DNA of 64,000 nt, from assembly GCA_003148945.1 (NCBI GenBank), contig QGGY01000010.1, positions 62,001-126,000 of the forward strand, in the 5' to 3' direction. This document shows positions 32,619-43,521 of this stretch, in pieces. Source of the stretch: Murimonas intestini (GTDB taxonomy: Bacteria; Bacillota; Clostridia; Lachnospirales; Lachnospiraceae). Under the pieces are notes generated by a model. It was not told the origin of the DNA and did no database searches. It was given only the letters and a program-made list of their open reading frames with translations. The translations under genes were made by a program, and so were the position numbers. Position 1 is the first letter of the stretch. Every line of letters begins with the position of its first letter.

Positions 32619-32999
32619 ATGGATTTTGAGCAGGATTATATAATGAGAATGATCAAACAGATGATAAGAGCGCTTGCAGTTGTGATCTTTGGCAAGAAAT
32701 TCCAGGAAGATGAGATAGAGGAAGCCTGGACCACAGAGGGCGGCATGAATGAAAAAGAGCTTATGAAGATGGCAGATGCAGGAAGGATCAACGAAGCCGA
32801 GAATATCCTTCTGGAATCTCTTGATACATCCAGAAAAAGTGATCTGAGGGCTGCGCTGATATTTTATGACCATATCAATGATTTCAGCGATGATTTCCTG
32901 GAAGAGCACAATTATTCCAGAGAAGAGATCAAGGACGGAATCAAAAGCGTAGTTGAAGATTTCGGGATGATGGATGCAGTCGGTGCCATGCTTGAATAA
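32619..32999 (+). CDS. DUF6483-family protein
   Basis: This is a 126-aa helical protein. The N-terminus MDFEQDYIMRMIKQMIRALA VVIFGKK is the recognisable mark of the DUF6483 group found mainly in Lachnospiraceae. The rest (LMKMADAGRINEAENILLES) resembles TPR-type helices. It has AAAGGAGG 8 nt before the ATG and lies 23 bp after the M19 gene. The function is unknown. The hydrophobic patch near residues 15-27 is short for a membrane span. Confidence 0.75.
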   Translation: MDFEQDYIMRMIKQMIRALAVVIFGKKFQEDEIEEAWTTEGGMNEKELMKMADAGRINEAENILLESLDTSRKSDLRAALIFYDHINDFSDDFLEEHNYSREEIKDGIKSVVEDFGMMDAVGAMLE

Positions 33000-33006
33000 A
33001 CCATTA

Positions 33007-33393
33007 ATGAGACAGGATGGTAATCAGAAGATGCAGACTGGCAGTCACAGAAAAAGCAGTACAGAGAATAATGATTCCCGCAAGAGAAACGGAAATGGAA
33101 AACAGACGTCCAGCCGGGGATTCTTGTGGGAGAGCACTGTATTTGCAGCAGTTTTTTCTATTATTATATGTATTTATGTGTATGTGCAGACAGGCAGGCT
33201 GGATGTGAAGACAGCAGCCATTAGTTTTGCAGGTATGTTTCTGGCATGTACCATACTTTTTGGAGGGGTCAGGCGCTCTGTTGAAAAAAGGCTGGCATCC
33301 CTGGAAGATGAGGAAAATGAATTCTGCGCAGGGGAAGGTGCAGACGAGGCTAAAGAGACAGATGTTTCGGAAGACAAAGAACATCCTTTCTGA
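33007..33393 (+). CDS. Small membrane protein, hypothetical
   Basis: I do not recognise this protein of about 128 aa. A basic, Asn/Ser-rich N-terminus (HRKSSTENNDSRKRNGNGK) is followed by two membrane segments (VFAAVFSIIICIYVYV and AISFAGMFLACTILFG) and an acidic cytosolic tail. No start codon has a convincing ribosome site. ATG 33007 is the first after the upstream stop, and ATG 33031 is an alternative. Closeness to the DUF6483 stop suggests translational coupling. The stop codon lies inside the left arm of the terminator. Confidence 0.55.
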   Translation: MRQDGNQKMQTGSHRKSSTENNDSRKRNGNGKQTSSRGFLWESTVFAAVFSIIICIYVYVQTGRLDVKTAAISFAGMFLACTILFGGVRRSVEKRLASLEDEENEFCAGEGADEAKETDVSEDKEHPF

Positions 33394-33434
33394 GTTTCTA
33401 TGGTCTAAAGCCATGAACTCAGAAAGGATGTTTT
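33380..33434 (+). terminator. Strong terminator (17-bp stem)
   Basis: AACATCCTTTCTGAGTT at 33380-33396 pairs perfectly with 33416-33432 and ends in TTTT. It separates the M19 transcript from the converging arabinofuranosidase gene. Confidence 0.85.
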
Positions 33435-33450
33435 GCCAAACTGCGGACCA

Positions 33451-35821
<2,371 letters not shown>

Positions 35822-35822
<1 letters not shown>

Positions 35823-36730
35823 TATTTATCCCCTCCTTTTCCCATTGTTCCGTTGAGCCTAAGCTGAATAAAGTTGATTCCAAGAACTATGAGCAGGAAA
35901 ATAACGCCGATGGCGCTGGCGATTCCAAAATTGTTCTGCTCCAGTCCAAGTCTGTAAAGAAAGCCCACCAGTGTGGTTCCAATATTGTTCGGTGATTTGT
36001 TTCCATTGAACAGAATGTATGATTCCGAGAACATTGCCATACCGCCGAAAATGGAGATGGTCAGTACATAGATTGTTGTGGGCTTCAAAAGCGGTATCGT
36101 TATGTAACGAAGCTGCTGCAGGGAGGTTGCACCGTCGATGGATGCAGATTCGTATAAATCACCGGGAATCTGCTGAAGTCCGGATAGATAGTACATCATA
36201 TTGACCCCGGTCCAGCGCCACAGGCACAGAAGGAACATTGCTGTCCACGCAGTCACCGGCTTTCTCAGCCAGACGACAGGTTCTTTTCCAAACACGCTCA
36301 GCACCTGGTTCATAAAGGAATTATCCAGCTCTCCAAACATCAGCCGGAAGACAACACCTGCCACAACGATGGAAGTCAGTGCAGGAATAAACAATATGCT
36401 TCGGAAGGTGGTTTTCGCACGCATATGTTTGCTGTTCAGCATTGCAGCAAGTACCATAGGAATAGGGATCATCAGTATGCAGCTGCCTATTGTATAAAAG
36501 ATACTGTTTTTCAGACTTTTTATAAAAACAGCGTTTTTTAAAATATTATAATTTTCAAATCCCACAAAGGTTGTATTCGGTCCCGCTACTTTCTGGAAAC
36601 TCATAATGATCATGCTGACTATGGAGTAAGCAAAAAATACCAGAAATGTGATGATGAACGGGGAGATAAATACATATGGGGCGGCTTTCCGTGAATATAT
36701 AAATTTTTTAAATACGCTCTTTTTCTTCAT
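35822..36730 (-). CDS. Carbohydrate ABC transporter permease, MalF/AraP-type
   Basis: This 302-aa permease has six membrane spans. The EAA loop is ESASIDGATSLQQLRYITIPLLKP (parts: ESASIDGATSLQ, ITIPLLKP). The N-terminus is short and basic (KKKSVFKKF) and lacks the large extra loops of true MalF. I start at 36730, with AAGGAGG 7 nt upstream. A longer open frame would run through the intergenic hairpin. It follows the binding-protein gene after 72 bp that contain a hairpin. Confidence 0.93.
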
Positions 36731-36752
36731 AAGCGCCTCCTTTTTAAAATAA

Positions 36753-36776
36753 GAGTGCCGTGAAGTCACGGCACTC
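36753..36776 (-). terminator. Intercistronic hairpin after the binding-protein gene
   Basis: GAGTGCCGTG and CACGGCACTC form a 10-bp stem with a 4-nt loop, followed on the minus strand by TTATTTT. Partial termination or 3'-end protection here would give more binding protein than permease, a common arrangement. Confidence 0.65.
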
Positions 36777-36802
36777 CCATTCATTACTTTTCAACGCAGT
36801 GC

Positions 36803-38122
36803 TTAGTAAATAATAGAGTCCTGTTCGCTCTGCAGTAATTCCATTGCGTCCTGATCTGCTGAAATTTCAAATGCATTTGCATAAGTTGTGGATACTAAGC
36901 TGCCATATACTGCTGAATAAGCGCCTGCAATGTTTGGTGCAATAATATCTGTTCCATTTGCTTTCAGAACGTCAAACGGGTTTGTAGTGAAATAGCTCAG
37001 GAATTTATTATCCTTATTTTCTGTGATGGCCGGGTCATCCCATAATTCAGTACGAATGGGGTCAAATCCCAGAACGTCCCATTCATAAGTACAGCCTTCT
37101 TTGGAAAGCTTTGCAAATGCGAGGAAGTCTTTCGCAAGCTGTTCATGTTCTGTTCCTTTGATTACAGATGTGCCGGTACCGCCCTGAAGAACTGCACGAA
37201 CATCGCCTTCGTTCCATACAGGAATGGGATAGATGGCAATTTTGCCCTTCAGATCTGAACAGTAGTCTGTAAATCTTCCCATGTACCACAGAGGCATTGT
37301 GAGAGATGCCACGCCGCCGCTGTTTAAGTGGCCGTACCACTCTTCTTTATGAACACCGCCGCCGGGAGCGATTTCACAAACGCCTTCATCTAAAAGACCT
37401 CTGATGAAATTGATAACATCTGCATGTTCCTGAGTGGCGAGATTCGGATTTCCTTCTTCATCCACATACTGACCGCCTTTTTCAAGGAGCATTGCCTGTG
37501 GAAGGAAGAGGTCATTTGTCTCTACTGCAAACATTGGTTTGCCTGTAGCTTCCAGTACTTTTCTTCCTGCTTCTGCGTAGTCATCCCATGTCACGATTTC
37601 TGCCGGATCTACGCCGGCTTCATTCATAATGTCCATATTGTAGTAAGTAACTGTTTCACCAAGATGGAAGTCTACTCCATAGTAATTGCCTTCTGTGTCG
37701 CCGTACATGCTGACACGGGAGAAAACAATGTCATCTTTATAAGGTTCTACTGCTTCGTTGATGGGGAGCAGATATCCGTCTTTCAAGAATGAGCCGTAAT
37801 ATCCGATCTCTACGTCTGCCAGATCCGGAGCACCGCTGCCGGACTGACATGCAATTAAAAGTTTACTGTGCATAGGCTGAGATTCTCCTGATGTAACAGT
37901 AAGGTTAATTGCTCTGTCCGGATTCTGTTCATTCCAGACATCCGCCATTGTTGTCCAGAAACCTACGTGCAGCTCCTGAAAAGTCCAGAAATTCAAATCA
38001 GTAGCTCCGTCAACAAATGTGTTTTTTCCCTGTGTGGATGCATCTTCTGCGGCACTTACGTTCAGCGCCGTTCCCAATACTATTACAGATGCAAGTGTTC
38101 CAGCAAGCAACTTTTTCATCAT
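36803..38122 (-). CDS. ABC transporter extracellular solute-binding protein (carbohydrate type)
   Basis: This is a 439-aa secreted protein of the bacterial SBP_1 family. The N-terminus MMKKLLAGTLASVIVLGTA ends in LNVSAAEDAS, a standard signal peptide with an Ala-x-Ala site, but it contains no lipobox cysteine. Most Gram-positive binding proteins are lipoproteins, so this is unusual. Conserved aromatic and acidic residues typical of oligosaccharide binding are seen (DLNFWTFQELHVGFW in parts). ATG 38122 has GGAGG 8 nt upstream. An in-frame TTG 6 nt earlier is too close. Substrate by context: arabino-oligosaccharides. Confidence 0.92.
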   Translation of the reverse strand: MMKKLLAGTLASVIVLGTALNVSAAEDASTQGKNTFVDGATDLNFWTFQELHVGFWTTMADVWNEQNPDRAINLTVTSGESQPMHSKLLIACQSGSGAPDLADVEIGYYGSFLKDGYLLPINEAVEPYKDDIVFSRVSMYGDTEGNYYGVDFHLGETVTYYNMDIMNEAGVDPAEIVTWDDYAEAGRKVLEATGKPMFAVETNDLFLPQAMLLEKGGQYVDEEGNPNLATQEHADVINFIRGLLDEGVCEIAPGGGVHKEEWYGHLNSGGVASLTMPLWYMGRFTDYCSDLKGKIAIYPIPVWNEGDVRAVLQGGTGTSVIKGTEHEQLAKDFLAFAKLSKEGCTYEWDVLGFDPIRTELWDDPAITENKDNKFLSYFTTNPFDVLKANGTDIIAPNIAGAYSAVYGSLVSTTYANAFEISADQDAMELLQSEQDSIIY

Positions 38123-38191
38123 GTTCAATTCCTCCTTTGATTTTGATACTGCGGTAACTGTTTGCAGTGTTTCACGATGTTTTGTATCTCT

Positions 38192-38220
38192 AGATTAACG
38201 TTAATCTTATAATTTGTCAA
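38192..38220 (-). promoter_or_regulatory. Promoter and LacI operator of the arabinofuranosidase operon
   Basis: On the minus strand TTGACA (38220-38215), a 17-nt spacer and TAATCT (38197-38192). A perfect 16-bp palindrome AGATTAACGTTAATCT (38192-38207), with the central CG of LacI operators, covers the -10 box and part of the spacer. Binding of the adjacent LacI regulator would block transcription. Confidence 0.8.
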
Positions 38221-38298
38221 TACTAATTTTAAAGTTTTTCGTTATTTTGTTGGAAATTTACAATAGTGCATTCTTGTTTTTGTGCATTGTGTTATCTC

Positions 38299-38327
38299 TT
38301 GCTTTTTAATGCTTCCTCAGGTAAAAT
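38299..38327 (+). promoter_or_regulatory. Probable promoter of the LacI gene at 38425
   Basis: TTGCTT (38299-38304), a 17-nt spacer and TAAAAT (38322-38327). Confidence 0.45.
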
Positions 38328-38359
38328 ATAAATACAATAGATGAATAGATACATAAAAT

Positions 38360-38386
38360 GTAACTGTGAAGGTATTGAACAGTTAC
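38360..38386 (+). repeat. MITE fragment, right end only
   Basis: GTAACTGTGAAGGTATTGAA continues to CAGTTAC, matching the last 27 bp of the element at 11910. It lies in the leader of the LacI gene. Confidence 0.65.
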
Positions 38387-38424
38387 CAAAAATATTACAA
38401 AAAATAATACAAGGAGATGGACAC

Positions 38425-39471
38425 ATGGAGTCTAAGAACAAACGTGTCACATTGAAGGATATCGCTGATGTGTGCGGATATTCCGTAAACACTATATCCC
38501 GGGCGCTTCGAAACGATACGCGGCTTCCGGCTGATACTATTTCCAGAATACAGACTGCTGCCACAGAACTTGGCTATATCCGCAATGTCGCAGCCTCCTC
38601 TCTTCGCTGCGGACAAACTAACCTGATCGTGGCCATTATCGATGATATTCAGAACCCGTACTATTCTGAGATGCTGGCGCAGATTGCACGGAAGCTCCAA
38701 GCGTTTAATTATCATCTTTTTATTTTGTGCGCGCAGTTTCAGGGGATGCACGATGCAGATGCACTTTCCCTTGTCATTTCCTATAATGTCAGCGGTATTT
38801 TTCTCTTTCCGAGAGCAGAGAGCCATTATATGATCCAAACCATTAACCAGAATCAAATTCCCCTGGTTTTCATCGGCCGTGAGCTTCCTAACCGGACAAA
38901 CGATGTTGTTCGGTGCAATGATTATCAGGGCGGATATCTGGCGGGCAAGTCTCTCATCAGGCAGGGGCACCGCAAGTTCGCCTTTCTGTCAGGTCCGTGG
39001 AACAGTGCTTCCCAGGTGCTTCGTTACAATGGCTTTATGCAGGCTCTGGCTGAATCCAGTATAAGCGCCGATAGCGTCAGAGAAGTATCGTACAAAGATT
39101 TTCAGGATGCTATCGTCTCCCAATCACTGAAAAAACTTCTGATTCCGGTGGACTACACTGCCATCTGCGCATTCAGTGACCTGGTTGCCTATTCCGCAAT
39201 GAATACACTTCAGGAAGAAGGATACCGTATCCCGGAAGATGTTTCTATCGTAGGCTTCGACCATCTGCGCCAAAGCCTTCCTCATCTTCTTCCGCTGTCC
39301 AGTATTTCCTATACTGCAAACGAACCAATCGCTGATGAAGCCGTAGATCTTATGATCAGCCGGATAAAGGATCCGGCACAGGATATCCGGTCAAAGATCC
39401 TTTCTGTCAAGCTTTATGACGAAGGAACAATTGGGGCAGTGCCTAAAGAAACAAATTTTAATAGAATTTAA
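38425..39471 (+). CDS. LacI-family transcriptional regulator (arabinofuranosidase locus)
   Basis: This is a 348-aa repressor with an N-terminal LacI helix-turn-helix (VTLKDIADVCGYSVNTISRAL, residues about 8-28, given in parts as VTLKDIADVCGYS and NTISRAL) and a hinge helix (NVAASSLR). A periplasmic-binding-protein-like sensor domain with the usual FAFLSGP, AICAFSDLVA and VSIVGFDH strands follows. ATG 38425 has AAGGAG 9 nt upstream. The gene is divergent from the binding-protein operon and probably binds the palindrome at 38192-38207. Arabinose or arabino-oligosaccharide is the likely inducer. Confidence 0.9.
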   Translation: MESKNKRVTLKDIADVCGYSVNTISRALRNDTRLPADTISRIQTAATELGYIRNVAASSLRCGQTNLIVAIIDDIQNPYYSEMLAQIARKLQAFNYHLFILCAQFQGMHDADALSLVISYNVSGIFLFPRAESHYMIQTINQNQIPLVFIGRELPNRTNDVVRCNDYQGGYLAGKSLIRQGHRKFAFLSGPWNSASQVLRYNGFMQALAESSISADSVREVSYKDFQDAIVSQSLKKLLIPVDYTAICAFSDLVAYSAMNTLQEEGYRIPEDVSIVGFDHLRQSLPHLLPLSSISYTANEPIADEAVDLMISRIKDPAQDIRSKILSVKLYDEGTIGAVPKETNFNRI

Positions 39472-39474
39472 TGC

Positions 39475-39523
39475 AAGAAAAAACAGCGGAAAGGTCACCG
39501 GTAAGGTGTCATTTCCGCTGTTT
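39475..39523. terminator. Bidirectional terminator
   Basis: AAACAGCGGAAA (39481-39492) pairs with TTTCCGCTGTTT (39512-39523). On the minus strand the stem is followed by TTTC, making a six-T run with the arm. It serves the LacI gene and the converging aldo/keto reductase. Confidence 0.75.
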
Positions 39524-39538
39524 GAATCCATATATTAC

Positions 39539-40510
39539 CTACAGATCAGAATAATCACTCTTTTCAAAAGGTATCTCAAAGGTCTTCATTACTTCTGAGA
39601 GATTTTCCATGTTCCTGGGACCGTACAGAGGCAGGCACGGGAACTCCTGCTGTGTGAAAAAGCCGAGGACCGCCTGGGAGACTGTTATGCCATATTTCTC
39701 AGTGAGTTCTTTGATCCTGGCGGCTGTCCTTATATTCCCCTCTGTATAGTAGGGGCTGTCTTTTACGCTGTCCTCCCCTTTTTCCAGGAAGTGGTGGAAG
39801 AATCCCCCGCAGATACCCATATAGGGGATCAGGAGGTTTCGGGAATTATTTTTATGATATTCCTGCATTTCACTGTCTGCATAGCAGAGCGTGTCGTCAG
39901 CCAGAGGATTCATATATTTGTATCCGATATTAAGAAGCGCCTCATTACCCACAAAGCTTCTGTATCCCATGCGGCGGCAGTATTCATCAGCTTCCTTCAT
40001 GCGTGAGGAAGTCCAGTTAGAACAGCCGTAATAGCGGATCTTTCCTTCCTTCACAAAAGATTGAAGTGTCTCAATTAATTCAGAGACAGGTATGGATTTA
40101 TCATCTCTGTGATAAAAGTAGATATCAATGTAATCTGTGCGGAGGGCCTTCAGAGAAGCCTCCACATCATAAACCATATCCTGGCGTGACAGCCTGTTTA
40201 AATGAAGGTCCGGGACAGGGATATTCATATCAGGATGGCCTCCCTTGGTAAACAGGATAACATGGTTTCTCTTTTTAGAACGGGAAAACCAGTCGCCCAG
40301 CACGCGTTCACTGCGGCCAATCTCAGGCTTCACCCAGTCTGAATAGACTCGTGCTGTATCAATGACGTTTCCTCCGAAAGAGAGGAAGGCATCAAACAGC
40401 CTGTCGGCATCTGCGCCGTCCCACTTAAGCCCCGCCTGTGCAGCGCCCAGCCCCAGAGGGAACATGGGGCCAAGGTCTGTGTCTGGAATAATAATCTGTT
40501 GTCTCATCAT
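39539..40510 (-). CDS. Aldo/keto reductase
   Basis: This is a 323-aa NADPH-type TIM-barrel reductase. The tetrad is D51, Y56 (IDTARVYSDW), K89 (FTKGGHP) and H134 (FYHRDD). It belongs to the general-stress/YajO-like branch, in which a substrate loop (KPEIGRSERVLGDWF) follows the first motif. It lies 25 bp downstream of the zinc-ribbon membrane-protein gene on the same strand. A relation to the adjacent sugar loci is possible, but the substrate is not known. Confidence 0.87.
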   Translation of the reverse strand: MMRQQIIIPDTDLGPMFPLGLGAAQAGLKWDGADADRLFDAFLSFGGNVIDTARVYSDWVKPEIGRSERVLGDWFSRSKKRNHVILFTKGGHPDMNIPVPDLHLNRLSRQDMVYDVEASLKALRTDYIDIYFYHRDDKSIPVSELIETLQSFVKEGKIRYYGCSNWTSSRMKEADEYCRRMGYRSFVGNEALLNIGYKYMNPLADDTLCYADSEMQEYHKNNSRNLLIPYMGICGGFFHHFLEKGEDSVKDSPYYTEGNIRTAARIKELTEKYGITVSQAVLGFFTQQEFPCLPLYGPRNMENLSEVMKTFEIPFEKSDYSDL

Positions 40511-40535
40511 AAAGCTCCTCTCTTAAATACCATGG

Positions 40536-41261
40536 TTATCTCACCTTGCGTCCGCAGTTCGGACAGTAGACAGTATCTTTTGTCAGCGGAAGATGACAGC
40601 CAGGACAGAAGGCCGGGCCGCAGTCACCGATCTCGTCCAGCGGAATACCTGTGTCACTGCCTGAAAAACCTGCGCCTCCCATCAGCAGAGTATCACCTGT
40701 ATCCTGGCCGCTGCCCGGGGCGTCAGGTCCGGGTACCGGCACGGATGGGGGAACAGGCGGCTTGGCGGCGGGAGTGTTGTCTTTGGCTGCCGGGTTATCT
40801 GAAGCAGAGGCGCCAGGCCTGATGTCAGGAGCTGCAGCAAAATCACGTGCAAATTCAGCAGAAAAATCGGCCTCCTGTTTTGGAGCTGCCTGTCCGTAAA
40901 AGTTCTGGACGGGAGCCGTATAAGAGGCGGCCGTTCCCGGCCTCTGCCAGCCATACTGTCCCGGATCATCATAAGGGGCAGCGGAGGCAGGATTTTGAGG
41001 TGCGCGTCCATACATATCTTTGCCGGAATAGCGGGGATCCTGCTGGGGGACATGGCTGCCGCAGATCATATCCAGCTTGCGGTTAAGCTCCTCTAACAGT
41101 TCATTTGTGCGCTGCTGTTCTTTCAGGCGGTGATTGATCTTGAAGTACCAGCAGTTGATCAGCCGGAACAGGAAAAACAGAAGTACAAACACGGCAATTC
41201 CAACTACGATATAAAGTGCCAGAGTTGCCGGCTCAGGGATCTTGAATCCATAAAAATACAT
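40536..41261 (-). CDS. Membrane-anchored protein with coiled coil, disordered linker and C-terminal zinc ribbon
   Basis: This is a 241-aa protein with an N-terminal membrane span (ATLALYIVVGIAVFVLLFFL), a short coiled coil (RLKEQQRTNELLEELNRKLD), a long Pro/Ala/Gly-rich disordered region (about 70-215) and a C-terminal zinc ribbon CPGCHLPLTKDTVYCPNCG. I start at 41261, about 9 nt after GAGAGGA. A closer ATG abuts that site. Such architectures are frequent and uncharacterised in Lachnospiraceae, possibly scaffolds at the membrane. It is a possible operon partner of the aldo/keto reductase. Confidence 0.65.
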   Translation of the reverse strand: MYFYGFKIPEPATLALYIVVGIAVFVLLFFLFRLINCWYFKINHRLKEQQRTNELLEELNRKLDMICGSHVPQQDPRYSGKDMYGRAPQNPASAAPYDDPGQYGWQRPGTAASYTAPVQNFYGQAAPKQEADFSAEFARDFAAAPDIRPGASASDNPAAKDNTPAAKPPVPPSVPVPGPDAPGSGQDTGDTLLMGGAGFSGSDTGIPLDEIGDCGPAFCPGCHLPLTKDTVYCPNCGRKVR

Positions 41262-41473
41262 TATTATCATTCCTCTCTTAATATTATTTGAAGTATTCCC
41301 ATGTTCTGCCATATAAATACAGCTTTCAGCCAAGAATCAGCCTCTGCTTTTACACAGAAACGAAAAAATGCCCTTTTACAGTGGCTGTGAATAATAACTT
41401 TCTTCATGGCTGTTAAGCATCTTCACAGTTATTTTTATTCTATCACCGGACCAGAAAAATAACAATAAATTTC

Positions 41474-41530
41474 TTGACAAGTTTGGACATGAGTTGTATT
41501 ATGTAGGCAGATGGAGCGAAACGGTTCGCT
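41474..41530 (+). promoter_or_regulatory. Promoter and operator of the alditol-cluster LacI gene
   Basis: TTGACA (41474-41479), a 17-nt spacer and TATTAT (41497-41502) make a near-consensus promoter. The imperfect palindrome AGCGAAACGGTTCGCT (41515-41530) follows at the transcription start, where a bound repressor would block initiation. The same CGAAACGGTTCG core recurs at 42615-42626. Confidence 0.8.
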
Positions 41531-41562
41531 CTGCGCGGCCCGGTCAGGATGGAGGTGGTAAA

Positions 41563-42576
41563 TTGGCTGCTACAATACGTGACATTAAGAAGATGACGGG
41601 GCTGTCTCTGGCTACGGTATCTAAATATTTAAACGGCGGGAATGTACTGCCGGAGAACAGGCTGGCTATAGAGCATGCCATTGAAGTCCTCCACTATGAA
41701 GTAAACGAGGTAGCCAGAGGACTGGCAACAAATAAGACGAAGACCGTGGGAGTGCTGATAGAGCGGTTTGACAATATTTTCGCAGGGACAGTGATCTCGG
41801 AAATAGAGGATATCCTCAGGGCACATGATTATGGGACGATAGTATGTGACTGCAGGGGAGATGAAAAGCTGGAGGAAGAGTCCATAAAGTTCCTTCTGGG
41901 AAAAAGAGTGGACGGGATACTTACGATACCAACTTCCAGGTCATCTAAATATCTTCAGGCAGCATCAGACAGAGAGGTTCCTGTGGTGCTGGTGGACAGG
42001 GCCTTTGAGGACAGGGACTGGGACAGTGTGCTGGTGGATAATACAGCAGCCTCTTATGAGGCCGTAAAGAGCCTGATACAGCGCGGACACAGGAAAATAG
42101 CCATAATATGCGGGGAAGATAAGTTCTATACTGCTAGGATGAGGCTCCAGGGGTATTTTAAGGCTATGGAAGAGGCAGACCTGCCGATCTATCCCAGATA
42201 TATAAAGAGGGGCAGACTGGAGGTGGAGCACGGCTACCATTCCATAACAGAGCTTCTGAAAATGGAGGATTCCCCCACGGCGGTATTTCTTTCCAACTAT
42301 GAGATCACACTTGGGGCGGTAATAGCGCTGAATGAGAAAGGTGTGAGATTTCCTGATGATATCTCGATCATTGGGTTTGACAATATGATGCTGTCACAGG
42401 TGGTGAAGCCAAATCTCTGGATGGTGGTGCAGCCCATGCAGGAGATCGCCAGGCATGCGGCACAGATGCTGCTGGATCGAATGGCTGGCCGGGTGCCGGA
42501 GACGACAGAGAAGATAACACTAAAAACAAGCCTGCTGCCGGGTGATTCGGTTGCCGACTTAAGTATAAAACCCTGA
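41563..42576 (+). CDS. LacI-family transcriptional regulator (alditol/ketose cluster)
   Basis: This 337-aa repressor has an N-terminal helix-turn-helix (TIRDIKKMTGLSLATVSKYL) and a sugar-binding-type sensor domain (KTVGVLIERFDNIFAG, VDGILTIPTS, ISIIGFDN). The start is TTG at 41563, with GGAGG 7 nt upstream. The longer open frame starts inside the promoter and operator and is not used. Operators in front of this gene (41515) and of the aldolase (42612) suggest autoregulation and control of the following catabolic genes. Confidence 0.88.
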   Translation: MAATIRDIKKMTGLSLATVSKYLNGGNVLPENRLAIEHAIEVLHYEVNEVARGLATNKTKTVGVLIERFDNIFAGTVISEIEDILRAHDYGTIVCDCRGDEKLEEESIKFLLGKRVDGILTIPTSRSSKYLQAASDREVPVVLVDRAFEDRDWDSVLVDNTAASYEAVKSLIQRGHRKIAIICGEDKFYTARMRLQGYFKAMEEADLPIYPRYIKRGRLEVEHGYHSITELLKMEDSPTAVFLSNYEITLGAVIALNEKGVRFPDDISIIGFDNMMLSQVVKPNLWMVVQPMQEIARHAAQMLLDRMAGRVPETTEKITLKTSLLPGDSVADLSIKP

Positions 42577-42611
42577 GGCAGGTCCGCGGGGAAACCTACA
42601 AATCAAAGAGA

Positions 42612-42629
42612 GAACGAAACGGTTCGTTC
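42612..42629 (+). promoter_or_regulatory. LacI operator upstream of the aldolase
   Basis: GAACGAAACGGTTCGTTC is a nearly perfect palindrome sharing the core CGAAACGGTTCG with the operator at 41515. It lies between the LacI gene and the aldolase, 18 bp before the aldolase ATG. It could act as a roadblock or an auxiliary operator for looping. Confidence 0.7.
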
Positions 42630-42647
42630 ACAGAAAGAGAGGTCAAT

Positions 42648-43496
42648 ATGTCTTTTGTAACGAGTAAACAGATGCTGCTTGACGCACAGGCAGGAGGATA
42701 TGCTGTAGGAGCCTTTAACGCAGAAAATATGGAAATGGTGCAGGCAATCATAGCGGCGGCAGAAGAGGTCAAGGCTCCTGTCATGATCCAGACAACACCT
42801 TCCACAGTAAAATATGCCAGCCTTGCCCTTTATCTGGCAAATGTGAAGGCTGAGGCAGAGAAAGCAAGCGTGCCGGTATGTATCCATCTGGACCACGGCA
42901 GCAGTTTTGAACTGGCTATGCAGGCGCTGAGGACAGGATACACTTCAATCATGATCGACGGTTCACACAGTGTCTTTGAAGAAAATATTGCACTTACGAA
43001 AAGAGTTGTGGACGCCTGTGCGCCTTCCGGCGTGCCGGTGGAGGCGGAGCTTGGCAAGGTGGGCGGCAAAGAGGATGACCTGGACGGAGGCGCAGGCGGT
43101 TATACTGTACCTGAGGAAGCGAAGGAGTTCGCTGAAAAGACAGGCGTTGATTCACTGGCAGTGGCTATTGGCACAGCGCACGGTGTCTACAGCGGAGTGC
43201 CTAAGCTGGATCTGGACAGGCTGACAGAGATAAGAAAGCTTGTTGATATCCCTCTCGTGCTCCATGGGGCTTCCGGGCTTTCTGATGATGCTGTGAGAGA
43301 AAGCATCAGGAGAGGAATCTGCAAGGTGAATTTTGCTACAGAGCTGAGGATCGCATATTCTGACGGGGTCAAAAAGGTGCTTTCTGAAAATCCTGAAGTA
43401 TTTGATCCTAAGAAATACGGGGCAGTGGGACGTGAGAATGTAAAACAGCTGGTCATGAACAGAATGAAGGTCTGCGGCTGTGACGGCAGGGCCTGA
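42648..43496 (+). CDS. Class II ketose-bisphosphate aldolase (FbaA/GatY-type)
   Basis: This 282-aa zinc enzyme splits a ketose 1,6-bisphosphate into DHAP and glyceraldehyde 3-phosphate. The catalytic D82 and zinc ligand H83 are in CIHLDHGSSFE. The other ligands are His in GTAHGVYSG and in LVLHGASGLSDD, and the phosphate-binding NFATELR is present. The length fits the tagatose-bisphosphate/IolJ group as well as FbaA. With GatD- and PfkB-like genes in the same cluster, tagatose-1,6-bisphosphate or a related bisphosphate is the probable substrate. The FGGY gene follows after 25 bp. Confidence 0.92.
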   Translation: MSFVTSKQMLLDAQAGGYAVGAFNAENMEMVQAIIAAAEEVKAPVMIQTTPSTVKYASLALYLANVKAEAEKASVPVCIHLDHGSSFELAMQALRTGYTSIMIDGSHSVFEENIALTKRVVDACAPSGVPVEAELGKVGGKEDDLDGGAGGYTVPEEAKEFAEKTGVDSLAVAIGTAHGVYSGVPKLDLDRLTEIRKLVDIPLVLHGASGLSDDAVRESIRRGICKVNFATELRIAYSDGVKKVLSENPEVFDPKKYGAVGRENVKQLVMNRMKVCGCDGRA

Positions 43497-43521
43497 TAAA
43501 GGCGGAACAGGTGGTACATAG

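Noticed and set aside
41341-41440. Possible further MITE remnant before the LacI gene (CTTCACAGTTAT)
   Set aside because: The resemblance is limited to about a dozen bases and neither end of the element is present.
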